A DNA stretch of 64,000 nucleotides. Source: Pseudomonas helmanticensis (GTDB lineage Bacteria > Pseudomonadota > Gammaproteobacteria > Pseudomonadales > Pseudomonadaceae). Each line of letters opens with the position of its first letter. Position 1 is the stretch's first letter. Below the pieces are notes generated by a model. The model had not been told where the DNA came from. It was given only the letters and a program-made list of their open reading frames with translations, and ran no database searches. The position numbers and the translations under genes were made by a program. The DNA is taken from NCBI RefSeq assembly GCF_900182985.1, contig NZ_FXUY01000001.1, positions 4,909,501 to 4,973,500 of the forward strand, in the 5' to 3' direction. This document shows positions 33,500-42,310 of the stretch, in pieces.

Positions 33500-34867
33500 A
33501 TGAACAAGAATCTGACAATAAAGCTCGGCGCCATTGCCCTGCTGATCCTGCTGCTGTTGATCCCGTTGCTGATGATTGATGGCGTTATCGATGAGCGCCA
33601 ACAACTGCGCGACGGCGTACTCGAAGACATTGCCCGCAGTTCCAGTTACAGCCAGCAACTGAGCGGGCCGGTGATGGTGGTGCCGTATCGCAAAGTGGTA
33701 CGCACGTGGAAAACCAACGAAAAAACCAATCAGCGTTATGAAGACATCGGCGAAGAGCGCGGACGTCTGTATTTCTTGCCGGAGCGTTTCGAACTCGACG
33801 GGCAGGTGCAAACCGAGCTGCGCAAGCGTGGCATTTACGAGGCGCGGCTGTTCCACGCGGATAACCGTATCAATGGGCATTTCTCGTTGCCGGCCCAGTT
33901 GGGCATCAAGGAAAACTTCGCCGACTACCAGTTCGACGCGCCGTTTCTCGCCGTGGGCATCAGCGATATTCGCGGGATCGAAAACGCGCTGAAACTGGAA
34001 CTCGACGGTCAGCGCCTGGACTTTGTGCCAGGTACCGAGGTCGGCTGGCTCGGTCAAGGTGTGCGGGTAGCACTGCCAGTGCTCGACACCAGCAAACCTG
34101 TGGAAATGGCCTTCGCTTTCGACCTGCGCCTGCAGGGCACGGGTTCGTTGCAGGTGTTGCCGGTGGGCAAGACCAGCGGCGTCAGCCTCGCCGCCAACTG
34201 GCCGCATCCGAGTTTCGTCGGCAACTTTCTGCCGGCCAAGCGCGAGATCAACGATCAGGGTTTCAGCGCCGATTGGCAGACTTCGTTTTTCTCCACCAAC
34301 CTGCAAGAGGCGATGGAGCGCTGCGTGCTCGGCGACTGCGAGGCGTTCAACGGGCGCAGTTTCGGGGTGAGTTTCATCGACCCGGTGGATCAGTATCTGA
34401 AGAGTGACCGGGCGATCAAATATGCCTTGCTGTTCATCGTCCTGACGTTCGCCGGTTTCTTCCTCTTCGAAGTGCTCAAGAGCCTGGCGGTGCACCCGGT
34501 GCAGTACGCGTTGGTCGGTGTCGCGCTGGCGTTCTTTTATCTGTTGTTGCTGTCGTTGTCCGAGCACATCGGCTTTGCCCTCGCGTATCTGCTGTCGGCC
34601 AGTGGTTGTGTGTTGTTGATCGGCTTTTATGTCTGCCACGTGTTGCACAGCGTGCGCCACGGCTTGAGTTTTTCGGCGGGGTTGGCGGCGTTGTATGGCC
34701 TGCTGTATGGGTTGCTGAGTGCCGAGGATTACGCGCTGTTGATGGGCTCGTTGTTGCTGTTCGGTTTGCTCGGGGTGTTCATGGTGCTGACGCGCAAACT
34801 GGATTGGTACGGGATTGGGCAGAAACCGGCCAAGCCGTTGGCGTTTGATATCGGGGTGGTGGAATGA
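33500..34867 (+). CDS. creD: Inner membrane protein CreD
   Basis: A 455-residue CreD-family protein. One N-terminal helix (about 8-30) is followed by a large periplasmic domain (about 31-305, with MVVPYRKV and VGISDIRGI segments) and a C-terminal bundle of five or six helices (DRAIKYALLFIVLTFAGFFLFE, HPVQYALVG). GGGAGAG precedes the start. In other species creD is the most strongly CreBC-induced gene and affects envelope and beta-lactam responses. It lies 171 bp after creC behind a hybrid REP and a repeat array, so it probably has its own promoter. Confidence 0.93.
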   Translation: MNKNLTIKLGAIALLILLLLIPLLMIDGVIDERQQLRDGVLEDIARSSSYSQQLSGPVMVVPYRKVVRTWKTNEKTNQRYEDIGEERGRLYFLPERFELDGQVQTELRKRGIYEARLFHADNRINGHFSLPAQLGIKENFADYQFDAPFLAVGISDIRGIENALKLELDGQRLDFVPGTEVGWLGQGVRVALPVLDTSKPVEMAFAFDLRLQGTGSLQVLPVGKTSGVSLAANWPHPSFVGNFLPAKREINDQGFSADWQTSFFSTNLQEAMERCVLGDCEAFNGRSFGVSFIDPVDQYLKSDRAIKYALLFIVLTFAGFFLFEVLKSLAVHPVQYALVGVALAFFYLLLLSLSEHIGFALAYLLSASGCVLLIGFYVCHVLHSVRHGLSFSAGLAALYGLLYGLLSAEDYALLMGSLLLFGLLGVFMVLTRKLDWYGIGQKPAKPLAFDIGVVE

Positions 34868-34957
34868 GCCGGTCGTTGGGGTTGCGCGAGGATCAGCGCT
34901 GGAAGGATGAGTTGGTGACGCGGATTATCGGCTATTTGCCTGTGGAACCGAGTTGCC

Positions 34958-35055
34958 GCCATCGCTGGCAAGCCAGCTCCCACAGGGTTTGTGGCGGATC
35001 GGTGGTTGGTGTCATCACCGATTCCATTGTGGGAGCGGGCTTGCTCGCGAAGAGG
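34958..35055. repeat. REP-like pair (GGGAGCGGGCTTGCTCGCGAA class)
   Basis: CGCTGGCAAGCCAGCTCCCAC and GTGGGAGCGGGCTTGCTCGCG form imperfect facing arms between creD and the GST gene. Confidence 0.75.
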
Positions 35056-35075
35056 CCGGAACAGGCACCCAAGAA

Positions 35076-35705
35076 CTAAGGCTTGGGCATCGTCGCGATC
35101 ATGGACGCTCGCTGACTCACCTCAAAAAACCAGTTGGCCAATTGCGGGTTGGCGTCACGCCAGCCTAGGTCCGGGAAGCGCAGGTCGAGGTAACCGAGCG
35201 CACACGCCACGCTGATCGCGGCCACATCGAAGTGGCTGGTCAGCTCGGCGATTGCATCGTTTTCCAACAGATTCAACGCGCGACGGATCTTCTCGCGTTG
35301 GGCTTCGAGCCATTCGTCCCAATGTTTCTCTGGCGCGCGCAAGACCAGTTCATAACGCACCATCACCGAGGCGTCCATGATCCCGTCAGCCATCGAGGCC
35401 AGAGTCAGACGACGCCAGCGGGCCGCGCCTTCACGCGGGATCAACGGGTTGCCGACGTGTTGGTGGTCGAGGTATTCGAGGATCACGCGGCTGTCATGGA
35501 TGACGTTGCCATCGGCCAGGCGCAGGGCCGGAATCTTGCCCAGCGGATTGTCGGCGTTGAGCTCGGCACTCGGGCTGACCGGGCTGAGCACACAGTCTTG
35601 CAACGCGACGCGATCCTGCTGGCCGGTCTCGTGCAGCAACACCATCACTTTGCGTACGAACGGGGAAAGCGTGTTGTGGTACAGGGTCATGCTGGGGGCG
35701 GACAT
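35076..35705 (-). CDS. Glutathione S-transferase family protein
   Basis: A 209-residue GST. The N-terminal thioredoxin-fold domain shows SPFVRKVMVLLHETG, NPLGKIPALRLADG with the cis-Pro, and DSRVILEYLDH (Glu/Asp-Ser motif). The helical C-terminal domain follows (ISVACALGYLDLRFP). The start at 35705 gives MSAPSMTLYHNTLSPF; the longer open frame upstream crosses a REP element and is spurious. The substrate is unknown, with a probable cytoplasmic detoxification role. Confidence 0.9.
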   Translation of the reverse strand: MSAPSMTLYHNTLSPFVRKVMVLLHETGQQDRVALQDCVLSPVSPSAELNADNPLGKIPALRLADGNVIHDSRVILEYLDHQHVGNPLIPREGAARWRRLTLASMADGIMDASVMVRYELVLRAPEKHWDEWLEAQREKIRRALNLLENDAIAELTSHFDVAAISVACALGYLDLRFPDLGWRDANPQLANWFFEVSQRASMIATMPKP

Positions 35706-35783
35706 TGGCAGGGTCTCGATCAGAACGATGAGGGAGCAGCATAGCGCGTCAGCGCACGAGCTCAAGCCTGACGCCGGACCCAA

Positions 35784-35873
35784 TGTAGGAGTGAGCCTGC
35801 TCGCGATAGCGCAATAACATTCAACATCAATGTTGGCTGACCCACCGTTATCGCGAGCAGGCTCACTCCTACA
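35784..35873. repeat. REP inverted repeat (GTAGGAGTGAGCCTGCTCGCGA family)
   Basis: TGTAGGAGTGAGCCTGCTCG and its complement flank a centre of about 36 nt that itself has inverted ATTCAACATCAATGTTG. It lies between the small membrane protein gene and the GST gene. Confidence 0.92.
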
Positions 35874-35881
35874 AAGGTTTT

Positions 35882-36061
35882 TCAGCTTCGCAGCAGTAGA
35901 CCTCTTATGGCCAGAACCGCCGGCACACCCAGCCCGACCCAGCTCAACGCATCCCAGACCCCGTCCCCCAGCAACGCCGCAAACAACCCCGCCGCACTCA
36001 GCAACGCAATCACGATCGGCGTGCTGAAGACTTTCCAGAAATTCGACTGACGCGGCTTCAT
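35882..36061 (-). CDS. Small two-helix membrane protein at end of iron operon
   Basis: A 59-residue protein starting MKPRQSNFWKVFSTPIVIAL. Two hydrophobic helices (about 14-30 and 37-55) are seen. Its ATG overlaps the stop of the PepSY gene by 4 bp, so it is almost certainly translated with it. No family is recognised with certainty; similar tiny proteins follow FoxB-like PepSY genes. It may assist the PepSY protein in the inner membrane (inference). Confidence 0.75.
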   Translation of the reverse strand: MKPRQSNFWKVFSTPIVIALLSAAGLFAALLGDGVWDALSWVGLGVPAVLAIRGLLLRS

Positions 36062-37188
36062 GCAGAGGCCTCCGCCGGTTCCGGCACAGGCTTGGCGGCC
36101 TTGCGCCGCACCACCCACAGATACACGCCACTGCCAAGAACGATGATGGTCAGCACATCGAGCGTGGCCCAGAGGATTTTCATTGGCATGCCGCCGTAGT
36201 CACCGAAGTGCAGCGGCTGCGACATGCCCATGGCGTCCATGTACCACGGCCGCTCGGCCACCGCCGTGACCTTCAGGGTAGTGGCGTCGATCAACACCGG
36301 CGTCAACAAGTGCGAAGTCAGGTGCGTGCCGCCCTTCATGAACACCGAGTAATGATGCTCGCTGGAAAACCGCGTGCCGGGGAAGGCAATGAAATCCGGC
36401 TTCATGCCCGGTGCAACTTCAGCGGCGATATCGAGCAACCGCGTGGCCGGCGCCAGATGGGTCAGTGGCGGGGCGTCGCGATAAGGCTCGATCAGCGCAG
36501 TCAGTGCTTCGTTGCGCCAAGCGGCGATCAACAGATCGGCGCAGGCGCTGATCACACCGGTGACGCCCACCACCAGCGCCCACGTCAGGGTGACTACGCC
36601 GATCAGGTTATGCAGGTCAAGCCAGCGCAACCGGGTGGATTTATCCTGGCGCACCGTGCCGAATTTCAGCCGGCGCATGAACGGCAAATACAGCACCGTC
36701 CCGGAGACGATGGCCACGACAAACAGCAAACCCATGAACGCCAGCAGCAACTTGCCCGGCAGCCCGGCGAACATGTCGACATGCAGGCGCAGGATGAACA
36801 GCATCAAGCCGCCGTTGGCCGACGGGGTTTCCAGCGCTTCACCAGTGCGCGCATCGAGCATGAAGGTGTGCGAGGAGTTCGGCTCGGTGCCGGCGGTTTT
36901 CGCCATGATCGTCAGCACGGCATTCGGCTCATCGTCGTCGAAGCCGAAGTACTGCACGACGTCGTCAGGGCGATGTTTTTCTGCGGCCTCGACCAGTTGC
37001 GCCAGATTCAGCCGCGGCGTGTCGGCGGGCATCTCACGCACTTCGGGGGCATCGCCGAGCAGGTGCTCGATCTCGTGATGGAAAATCAGTGGCAAACCGG
37101 TCAATGCCAGCATCAGCAAAAACACGGTGCAGATCAGACTGGTCCAGGTGTGGATAAACGACCAGCGACGAATTGTTTTACTTTTCAT
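36058..37188 (-). CDS. PepSY-TM protein, putative siderophore-iron reductase (FoxB-like)
   Basis: A 376-residue inner-membrane protein with four helices (about 10-35, 130-155, 180-205, 335-355). Conserved His are visible: SFIHTWTS near the N-terminus, FHHEIEHLL, RLHVDMF and WLDLHNLIG. These suit haem binding as in PepSY_TM reductases. GAAGG precedes the ATG at 37188. It lies directly downstream of a TonB-dependent receptor, the position of foxB in ferrioxamine systems. Likely role: reductive iron release from a siderophore in the periplasm. Confidence 0.85.
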   Translation of the reverse strand: MKSKTIRRWSFIHTWTSLICTVFLLMLALTGLPLIFHHEIEHLLGDAPEVREMPADTPRLNLAQLVEAAEKHRPDDVVQYFGFDDDEPNAVLTIMAKTAGTEPNSSHTFMLDARTGEALETPSANGGLMLFILRLHVDMFAGLPGKLLLAFMGLLFVVAIVSGTVLYLPFMRRLKFGTVRQDKSTRLRWLDLHNLIGVVTLTWALVVGVTGVISACADLLIAAWRNEALTALIEPYRDAPPLTHLAPATRLLDIAAEVAPGMKPDFIAFPGTRFSSEHHYSVFMKGGTHLTSHLLTPVLIDATTLKVTAVAERPWYMDAMGMSQPLHFGDYGGMPMKILWATLDVLTIIVLGSGVYLWVVRRKAAKPVPEPAEASA

Positions 37189-37262
37189 TTCATGACCTTC
37201 AAAAACACCAAAGCCGTCCACGAGGGACGGCCTGGTCACAGGGCCTGTTTCAGCTCAGTTGC

Positions 37263-39701
37263 TTACCACTTGTAAGTGGCACTGGCGACGACGCTGCGCT
37301 GGTCGCCGTAGTAGCAGTAGAAACCGTCGCAGGTGGAAATGTAGTCCTTGTCGAACAGGTTGGTCGCGTTGAGTGCCAGCGACGCGCCTTTGAGGCTGTT
37401 GTCCAGACGGCCGAGGTCGTAATGCACGGCCGCGTCGAACACGGTGTAGGCGTCAGCCTTGCCCAGCCAGGTGTTGCCTTTGTCGCCGTAGGTGTTGCCG
37501 GTGTAGCGCACGCCGCCGCCGATGCCGAAGCCGTCGAGTAGGCCGGTGTGCCAGGTGTAGTCGGTCCACAGCGAGGCTTGCTGGTTCGGCATCAGTTGCA
37601 GGCGATTGCCTTTGTCGACGCCTTTCTGCACCTCGGACTTGGCCAGGGTGTAGGCGGCGATGACTTTCAGGTTATCGGTCACGTCGGAGACCGCTTCCAG
37701 CTCCAGGCCTTTGACTTTCACTTCGCCGGTCTGGCTGGTGATCGTCACGTTGTTGACGATGCTGTTGACCGAGACGTTCTTCTGGGTCAGGTCATACACC
37801 GCCGCGCTGAGCAGGGTTTTGCTGCCCGGTGGCTGGTACTTGATGCCCATTTCCCACTGCTTGCCTTCGGTCGGCTTGAACGAGTCGGTCGAGGTCGCGT
37901 CGGCGCCGCTGGTGGGCTGGAACGATTCGGCATACGACAGGTATGGCACAAAACCCGAGTCGAACACGTAGCTGATCGCCGCGTTGCCGCTGAACGCTTT
38001 GTCACGCTGAGTGTTGGTGGCGTCGCCCTTGTTGATGAACTGCGTGCTGGTGTGCACCCAGTCTTCACGCCCGCCGAGGGTCAGGCGCCACTGGTCGAGG
38101 GCCATCTGGTCCTGCACGTAGAGACCGGTCTGGGTGGTCTTCTGGTCGTAATCGTAAAACGCGCTGGAGCGCGGTGGACGCACGATGGTCTGGCCGTAGA
38201 TCGGGTTGTTGACGTTGATGTCCGGCGCGGAGCCAAAGATCGAGGTGTAGTTGGTGTTGCTGCGTTGATGATCGAGACCCAGCAGCAGCGTATGGCGGAT
38301 GTCGCCGGTGGCGAAATCGGCCTGGAAGTTGTTGTCCACGGCGAACTGGCTGATGTCTTCATCGACGTTGGTGGTGCCGCGGCCGACATTGCCCTGATCG
38401 TCGACGGTGAACCCGGCGAACGACGGGTTGTAGCTGTTGACGGTGACGGTCTGGAAGGCCAGATCCGACTTGGTGTAACGCAGGTTCTGCTTGAACTGCC
38501 AGACGTCATTCAGGCGATGTTCGAAGGCGTAACCGAGCGCGTAGTAGGTGCGGTCGTAGTAGTCGTAGTCAGGATCACCGAGGTTCTTGTGGTGGGAGAT
38601 CTTGCCGAACGGCATGTCGATCTTGGTGCCCTGGATCGGGTAGAACTGGCTGGTGACGCCGGTATCGTCACGGGTGAACTGCGTGAGCAGGGTCAGCTTG
38701 GTATCGTCGTCGATATTCCAGGTCAGGCTCGGCGCGATGTTGTAGCGCTTGTTTTCGATGTGGTCGATCTGCGTGTCGCTGTCGCGCACGACGCCGCTGA
38801 TGCTGTACAGGAACTGACCAGCCTCATCAATCTTGTCGGTGCTGGCGAAGTTGATCTGGCGATGGTTGTCGCTGCCGTATTGCAGCTGAATTTCGCTGCT
38901 GGCTTCGGCACTTGGACGGCGGCTGACCATGTCCAGCAAGCCGCCCGGAGGCGTCTGGCCGTATACCGACGACGCCGGGCCACGCAGCAGGGCGAGGCGA
39001 TCGAGGTTCCAGGTTTCCGGTTTCGGGTTGGCGTAGACACCGCGTGGCAGCGGCAGGCCATCGAGGAACTGGGTCGGCTCGAAACCACGCACGCGCAGCC
39101 AGTCGATGCGGGTGTCGCTGCCGTAGCTGCTGGCGGTGATGCCCGGCATGTAGCGCACGGCGTCGTCGAGGCTGTGCACGCCACGATCTTCCATTTGCTG
39201 GCGCGTCGCAACCGAGATCGAGCGGGGAGCTTCGACCAGCGCGGTGTCGGTCTTGGTGCCGGCGGCGGTGCGGGTGGCGGTGTAGCCCTCGACCGGGCTC
39301 CAGGCGGTTTCGCTGTTTTCCACGCCGATGACCGAAGTCTCCGGCAGGGCCAGCGTACCTTCAGGCACGGCGACCAGGCTGTAAGTGCCGGCGTTGCTTT
39401 GTTCCAGTTGCAGACCGGTGCCACGCAGGGCTGCACGCAAGGCGCCGGCCGCGTCGTACTGACCGCTCACCGGTGCCGAGGTCTTGCCGGCTGCCAGCGC
39501 CGGGTTCAGCGACAGCGCGAGGCCGCCCTGGCTGGCGATCTGGTTGAGCGTGGTCGACAGCGGCGCGGCGGGCAGGTTGTAGGCGCGAACGCTGGACGCT
39601 TGTTCAGCGGCGAGCAACGGGTTGCTGATCAGCGGCGCGCTGAGAGCAATGGCGACGGCCAGCAGGCTGGGGCGCAACAAGGTGTCTAGCGAACGGGACA
39701 T
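37263..39701 (-). CDS. TonB-dependent siderophore receptor with signalling domain
   Basis: An 812-residue outer-membrane receptor. The signal peptide ends near LLAA-EQASS. An STN signalling domain (about 40-110, LSTTLNQIASQGGLALSL) follows, then the plug (VEAPRSISVATRQQMEDRGVHSLDDAVRYMPGI) and a 22-strand barrel ending in a C-terminal Trp (VVASATYKW). The C-terminal CDGFYCYYGDQRS block resembles FhuA/FoxA hydroxamate receptors. AGGAG lies upstream of the start. With the adjacent FecR-like and sigma genes it forms a cell-surface-signalling system. A hydroxamate such as ferrioxamine is a guess for the ligand. Confidence 0.93.
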   Translation of the reverse strand: MSRSLDTLLRPSLLAVAIALSAPLISNPLLAAEQASSVRAYNLPAAPLSTTLNQIASQGGLALSLNPALAAGKTSAPVSGQYDAAGALRAALRGTGLQLEQSNAGTYSLVAVPEGTLALPETSVIGVENSETAWSPVEGYTATRTAAGTKTDTALVEAPRSISVATRQQMEDRGVHSLDDAVRYMPGITASSYGSDTRIDWLRVRGFEPTQFLDGLPLPRGVYANPKPETWNLDRLALLRGPASSVYGQTPPGGLLDMVSRRPSAEASSEIQLQYGSDNHRQINFASTDKIDEAGQFLYSISGVVRDSDTQIDHIENKRYNIAPSLTWNIDDDTKLTLLTQFTRDDTGVTSQFYPIQGTKIDMPFGKISHHKNLGDPDYDYYDRTYYALGYAFEHRLNDVWQFKQNLRYTKSDLAFQTVTVNSYNPSFAGFTVDDQGNVGRGTTNVDEDISQFAVDNNFQADFATGDIRHTLLLGLDHQRSNTNYTSIFGSAPDINVNNPIYGQTIVRPPRSSAFYDYDQKTTQTGLYVQDQMALDQWRLTLGGREDWVHTSTQFINKGDATNTQRDKAFSGNAAISYVFDSGFVPYLSYAESFQPTSGADATSTDSFKPTEGKQWEMGIKYQPPGSKTLLSAAVYDLTQKNVSVNSIVNNVTITSQTGEVKVKGLELEAVSDVTDNLKVIAAYTLAKSEVQKGVDKGNRLQLMPNQQASLWTDYTWHTGLLDGFGIGGGVRYTGNTYGDKGNTWLGKADAYTVFDAAVHYDLGRLDNSLKGASLALNATNLFDKDYISTCDGFYCYYGDQRSVVASATYKW

Positions 39702-39821
39702 ACGGCGGCTCCTGAATGGAAATATTTCTCAATTGCCTGTGTGCCGGATGAAACTCGAAAAGTGATAGGGCTGGATGAAAATAATTTCGATTTGCGGAAA
39801 ACAGCGGTGTGGCGGATGACG

Positions 39822-39891
39822 CCATCGCGAGCAGGCTCACTCCTACAGGGGAACGCATTTCAACTGTAGGAGTGAGCCTGCTCGCGATAGC
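39822..39891. repeat. REP inverted repeat (GTAGGAGTGAGCCTGCTCGCGA family)
   Basis: CATCGCGAGCAGGCTCACTC and its complement flank CAGGGGAACGCATTTCAACT. It lies between the FecR-like gene and the receptor gene, suggesting the receptor has its own promoter. Confidence 0.92.
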
Positions 39892-39909
39892 AACCGCTCA
39901 GCCACCCGA

Positions 39910-40884
39910 TCATTCAGGCTTGGAATCAGCCTTCGCGACTGTCACCCAATACTGCGTGTGCTGCTCGATCTGTACCGGCAGGGTCGGCAGCAGGGCGTTC
40001 AGCGCTTTGTCGGTGTCATGCAGCGGAAAGCTGCCGGTAATCCGCAGATCAGCCACGTCCGGCGCGACGCCCAGGTGCCCGCGTCGATAACGCCCGAGTT
40101 CATGCACCAGATCGCCCAGCCGCGCGTTGTCGACCACCAGCATGCCGCGCGTCCACGCGTCGGCGCCGGGATTGAGCGCGACAATCGGGTCCAGCCCGTC
40201 GCTACGCAGCAGCACTTGCTGGCCTTCACGGAGGATCTGTTCTTCAGGGTTCGTTGGCGTGTGTGCCGCCACCGCCGACTGCAACACGCTCAGGCGCGTG
40301 CCATCTTCCTCGCGCTTGACCAGGAACCGCGTGCCGAGGGCGCGCATGCTGCCCTCGCGGGTTTCGACGATAAACGGCCGCGCATCGCCATGACCGGTTT
40401 CGACGAGAATCTCGCCTTCCTGCAAAACGATCAGCCGGCGCTTGTCATCGAAACGCACATCCACCGCGCTGTGGGTGTTGAGATTGAGCACGGTACCGTC
40501 GGCAAGGTGCAGGGTGCGTTGTTCACCGGTGGCTGTGCGCTGATCGGCGAGCCAGTAATCCAGCGGCAGATAACGCTCACTCAGGAACAGGCCCAGGCCG
40601 ATGACCACGACGACGCTGGCCAAACCGCTGCCAAGCCTGCGCACGCGCCGGCGAATGCCCTCGCGCGATTGCAACAAGGCACTGCGCGCCGGACCTTTGG
40701 CCACGCTGAAGCGCTGATCGAGCATGCCCAGCTGCCGCCAGGCGCGCGCGTGTTCTTCATGCGCTGCGTGCCATTTGGCGAACTCTTCGCGTTCCAGCGG
40801 GCTGCTCGAATCGAGGGTCAGTTGCCAGGCAATTGCCGCGTCCAGCACATGCGCCGGTACGGGGCGGGAACTGGCGGGACTCAT
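39910..40884 (-). CDS. FecR-like anti-sigma regulator
   Basis: A 324-residue transmembrane regulator. The cytoplasmic N-terminus (AIAWQLTLDSSSPLEREEFAKWHAAHEEHARAW) is the FecR N-terminal domain. One helix (about 88-104, SVVVVIGLGLFL) is followed by the periplasmic FecR domain (GEQRTLHLADGTVLNLNTHSAVDV, RALGTRFLVKREEDGTRLSVLQ). It overlaps the sigma gene by 4 bp. It should receive the STN signal of the receptor and control the ECF sigma factor. Confidence 0.93.
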   Translation of the reverse strand: MSPASSRPVPAHVLDAAIAWQLTLDSSSPLEREEFAKWHAAHEEHARAWRQLGMLDQRFSVAKGPARSALLQSREGIRRRVRRLGSGLASVVVVIGLGLFLSERYLPLDYWLADQRTATGEQRTLHLADGTVLNLNTHSAVDVRFDDKRRLIVLQEGEILVETGHGDARPFIVETREGSMRALGTRFLVKREEDGTRLSVLQSAVAAHTPTNPEEQILREGQQVLLRSDGLDPIVALNPGADAWTRGMLVVDNARLGDLVHELGRYRRGHLGVAPDVADLRITGSFPLHDTDKALNALLPTLPVQIEQHTQYWVTVAKADSKPE

Positions 40885-41399
40885 GTCGGCTCACCGTACA
40901 GGGCGATGTAGCACTGACGAATGCCTTGCGCCAGATACTGACGCACGCGCGGCACCGAAACACCGAGCTTCTCGGCGATCTCGGCATGGCCGAGGCCATC
41001 AAGGCGGTTGTACAGGAAAGCGGCGCGGGCCTTGGTCGACAGTTTGCCGAGCAAGCGGTCGATGGCCTTGAGGTCTTCGAGGATCAGTTGCTGTTCTTCT
41101 ATAGAAGGTTGTTCGCCTTCAGGGATCAGCATCAATTCGGTGAGATAGGCCTGCTCCAGCGCGGCGCGACGGAAATAGTCGAACAGCAGGCCTTTGGCGA
41201 TCGCCACCAGAAAGGCCCGTGGCTCACGCGGCGTCAGCAATTCATCGCGGCCGAGCAGGCGCACGAAAGTGTCCTGGCTCAAGTCTTCGGCGCGTTGCGG
41301 ACAGGCCACATTGCGCCGCAGCCACGCCAGCAGCCAACCGCGATGGTCGCGATACATCGCACCGACGAGCTGACTGTGAGGGCTTGGGGCTGACGACAC
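40881..41399 (-). CDS. FecI-like ECF sigma factor
   Basis: A 172-residue iron-starvation-type ECF sigma. Region 2 is visible as YRDHRGWLLAWLRRNVACPQRAEDLSQDTFVRLL and region 4 as LSTKARAAFLYNRLDGLGHAEIAEKLGVSVPRVRQYLAQGIRQCY. The start is GTG at 41399; a later ATG at 41357 is possible because neither has a strong ribosome binding site. It should direct transcription of the downstream receptor. A Fur box was sought upstream but none is convincing. Confidence 0.92.
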   Translation of the reverse strand: MSSAPSPHSQLVGAMYRDHRGWLLAWLRRNVACPQRAEDLSQDTFVRLLGRDELLTPREPRAFLVAIAKGLLFDYFRRAALEQAYLTELMLIPEGEQPSIEEQQLILEDLKAIDRLLGKLSTKARAAFLYNRLDGLGHAEIAEKLGVSVPRVRQYLAQGIRQCYIALYGEPT

Positions 41400-41430
41400 C
41401 GGACATCACCGATTGGGAAATGTTAACTAA

Positions 41431-41445
41431 CGCGAATTGTTCGCG
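41431..41445 (-). promoter_or_regulatory. Palindrome upstream of the iron ECF sigma gene
   Basis: CGCGAATTGTTCGCG, a perfect 6-3-6 palindrome, begins 32 nt before the sigma start codon (minus strand). It does not match the AT-rich Fur consensus. Possible operator for another regulator. Confidence 0.4.
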
Positions 41446-41508
41446 ATTCTGGCAGAGGTGGGAATGGTTAGCAATTGGCCACTGGTCAGATGACACGTTT
41501 GGACAACC

Positions 41509-41595
41509 CTGTAGGAGCTGCCGCAGGCTGCGATCTGTTGATCTTGTTTTTGCAGATCAAGGTCAAAAGATCGCAGCCTTCGGCAGCTCCTACAG
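41509..41595. repeat. REP inverted repeat (GTAGGAGCTGCCG family)
   Basis: Arms CTGTAGGAGCTGCCGCAGGC and GCCTTCGGCAGCTCCTACAG around a centre with GATCTTGTTTTTGCAGATC. It lies between the sigma gene and the exonuclease gene. Confidence 0.92.
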
Positions 41596-41602
41596 GGGGG
41601 GG

Positions 41603-42310
41603 TTAGAAGGACGGCGCTTGCTGGCGGCGCTTCCATTGGCTCAGGCGTTGCTGCAGGTTCAGCGGGCTGTGCATCTGTTGCTGACGCGCGCGACTGAACA
41701 AAATCAATGCCAGTTCCGCCGTGGCCAACGCATCGGCACTCGCGTTATGCCGTTCGAACACCTCAAGCTTGAACCAGTCGATCCACTCATCCAGCCCGGC
41801 TTCGCGAATGTTCGCCTGTGGGCACAGCAGCGGGGCGATGTCGGCGACATCCAGAAACACCTGCTGCAACTTGTGCCCCAGATGCTCCTTCAACGCGCGT
41901 CCAAGCATGTGCTGATCGAATGGCGCATGAAACGCCAACACCGGGCTGTCGCCGATAAACTCCAGCAGTTCCAGCAATGCTTCGACCGGGTCACTGCCGG
42001 CGGCAATCGCATTCGGCCCCAGGCCATGAATCAATACGCTGGGGCTGAGCTTCAACTCTGTGCATTGCAGCGTGCGTTCGAACTGCTGGCTGAAATCGAT
42101 CGCGCCATCCTCGATCACCACCGCGCCAATCGACAACACCCGATCCTTGTTCAGGTTGAGCCCGGTGGTTTCCAGATCCAGCACCACCCAGCGCTGCTCA
42201 CGCAGGCTGCATTCACCCAGCTCGGTGATCGCGGGCAGTTTTGCCAGGCGTTGCTGTAAATCCACTGACAGCACCGGGCTGGCCGGACGCAGCCACGAAA
42301 ACAGGCTCAT
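41603..42310 (-). CDS. DEDDh 3'-5' exonuclease (DnaQ-like)
   Basis: A 235-residue exonuclease. ExoI is VVLDLETTGL (Asp 45, Glu 47), ExoII is in LAFHAPFDQHML, and ExoIII is ERHNASADALATAEL with the final His-x5-Asp pattern, giving a complete DEDDh site. It is shorter than bacterial DNA polymerase III epsilon and lacks its C-terminal polymerase-binding tail. Its ATG overlaps the stop of the CBS/nucleotidyltransferase gene by 4 bp. This pair is common in pseudomonads. The substrate is unknown. Confidence 0.88.
   Translation of the reverse strand: MSLFSWLRPASPVLSVDLQQRLAKLPAITELGECSLREQRWVVLDLETTGLNLNKDRVLSIGAVVIEDGAIDFSQQFERTLQCTELKLSPSVLIHGLGPNAIAAGSDPVEALLELLEFIGDSPVLAFHAPFDQHMLGRALKEHLGHKLQQVFLDVADIAPLLCPQANIREAGLDEWIDWFKLEVFERHNASADALATAELALILFSRARQQQMHSPLNLQQRLSQWKRRQQAPSF

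Noticed and set aside
34864..35079. A 71-codon frame overlapping the creD stop as ATGA
   Set aside because: Half of it is translated REP sequence and it has no recognisable domain. The overlap is probably chance.
41400..41510. Fur box upstream of the iron sigma gene
   Set aside because: No 19-bp AT-rich match to the Fur consensus was found on either strand.
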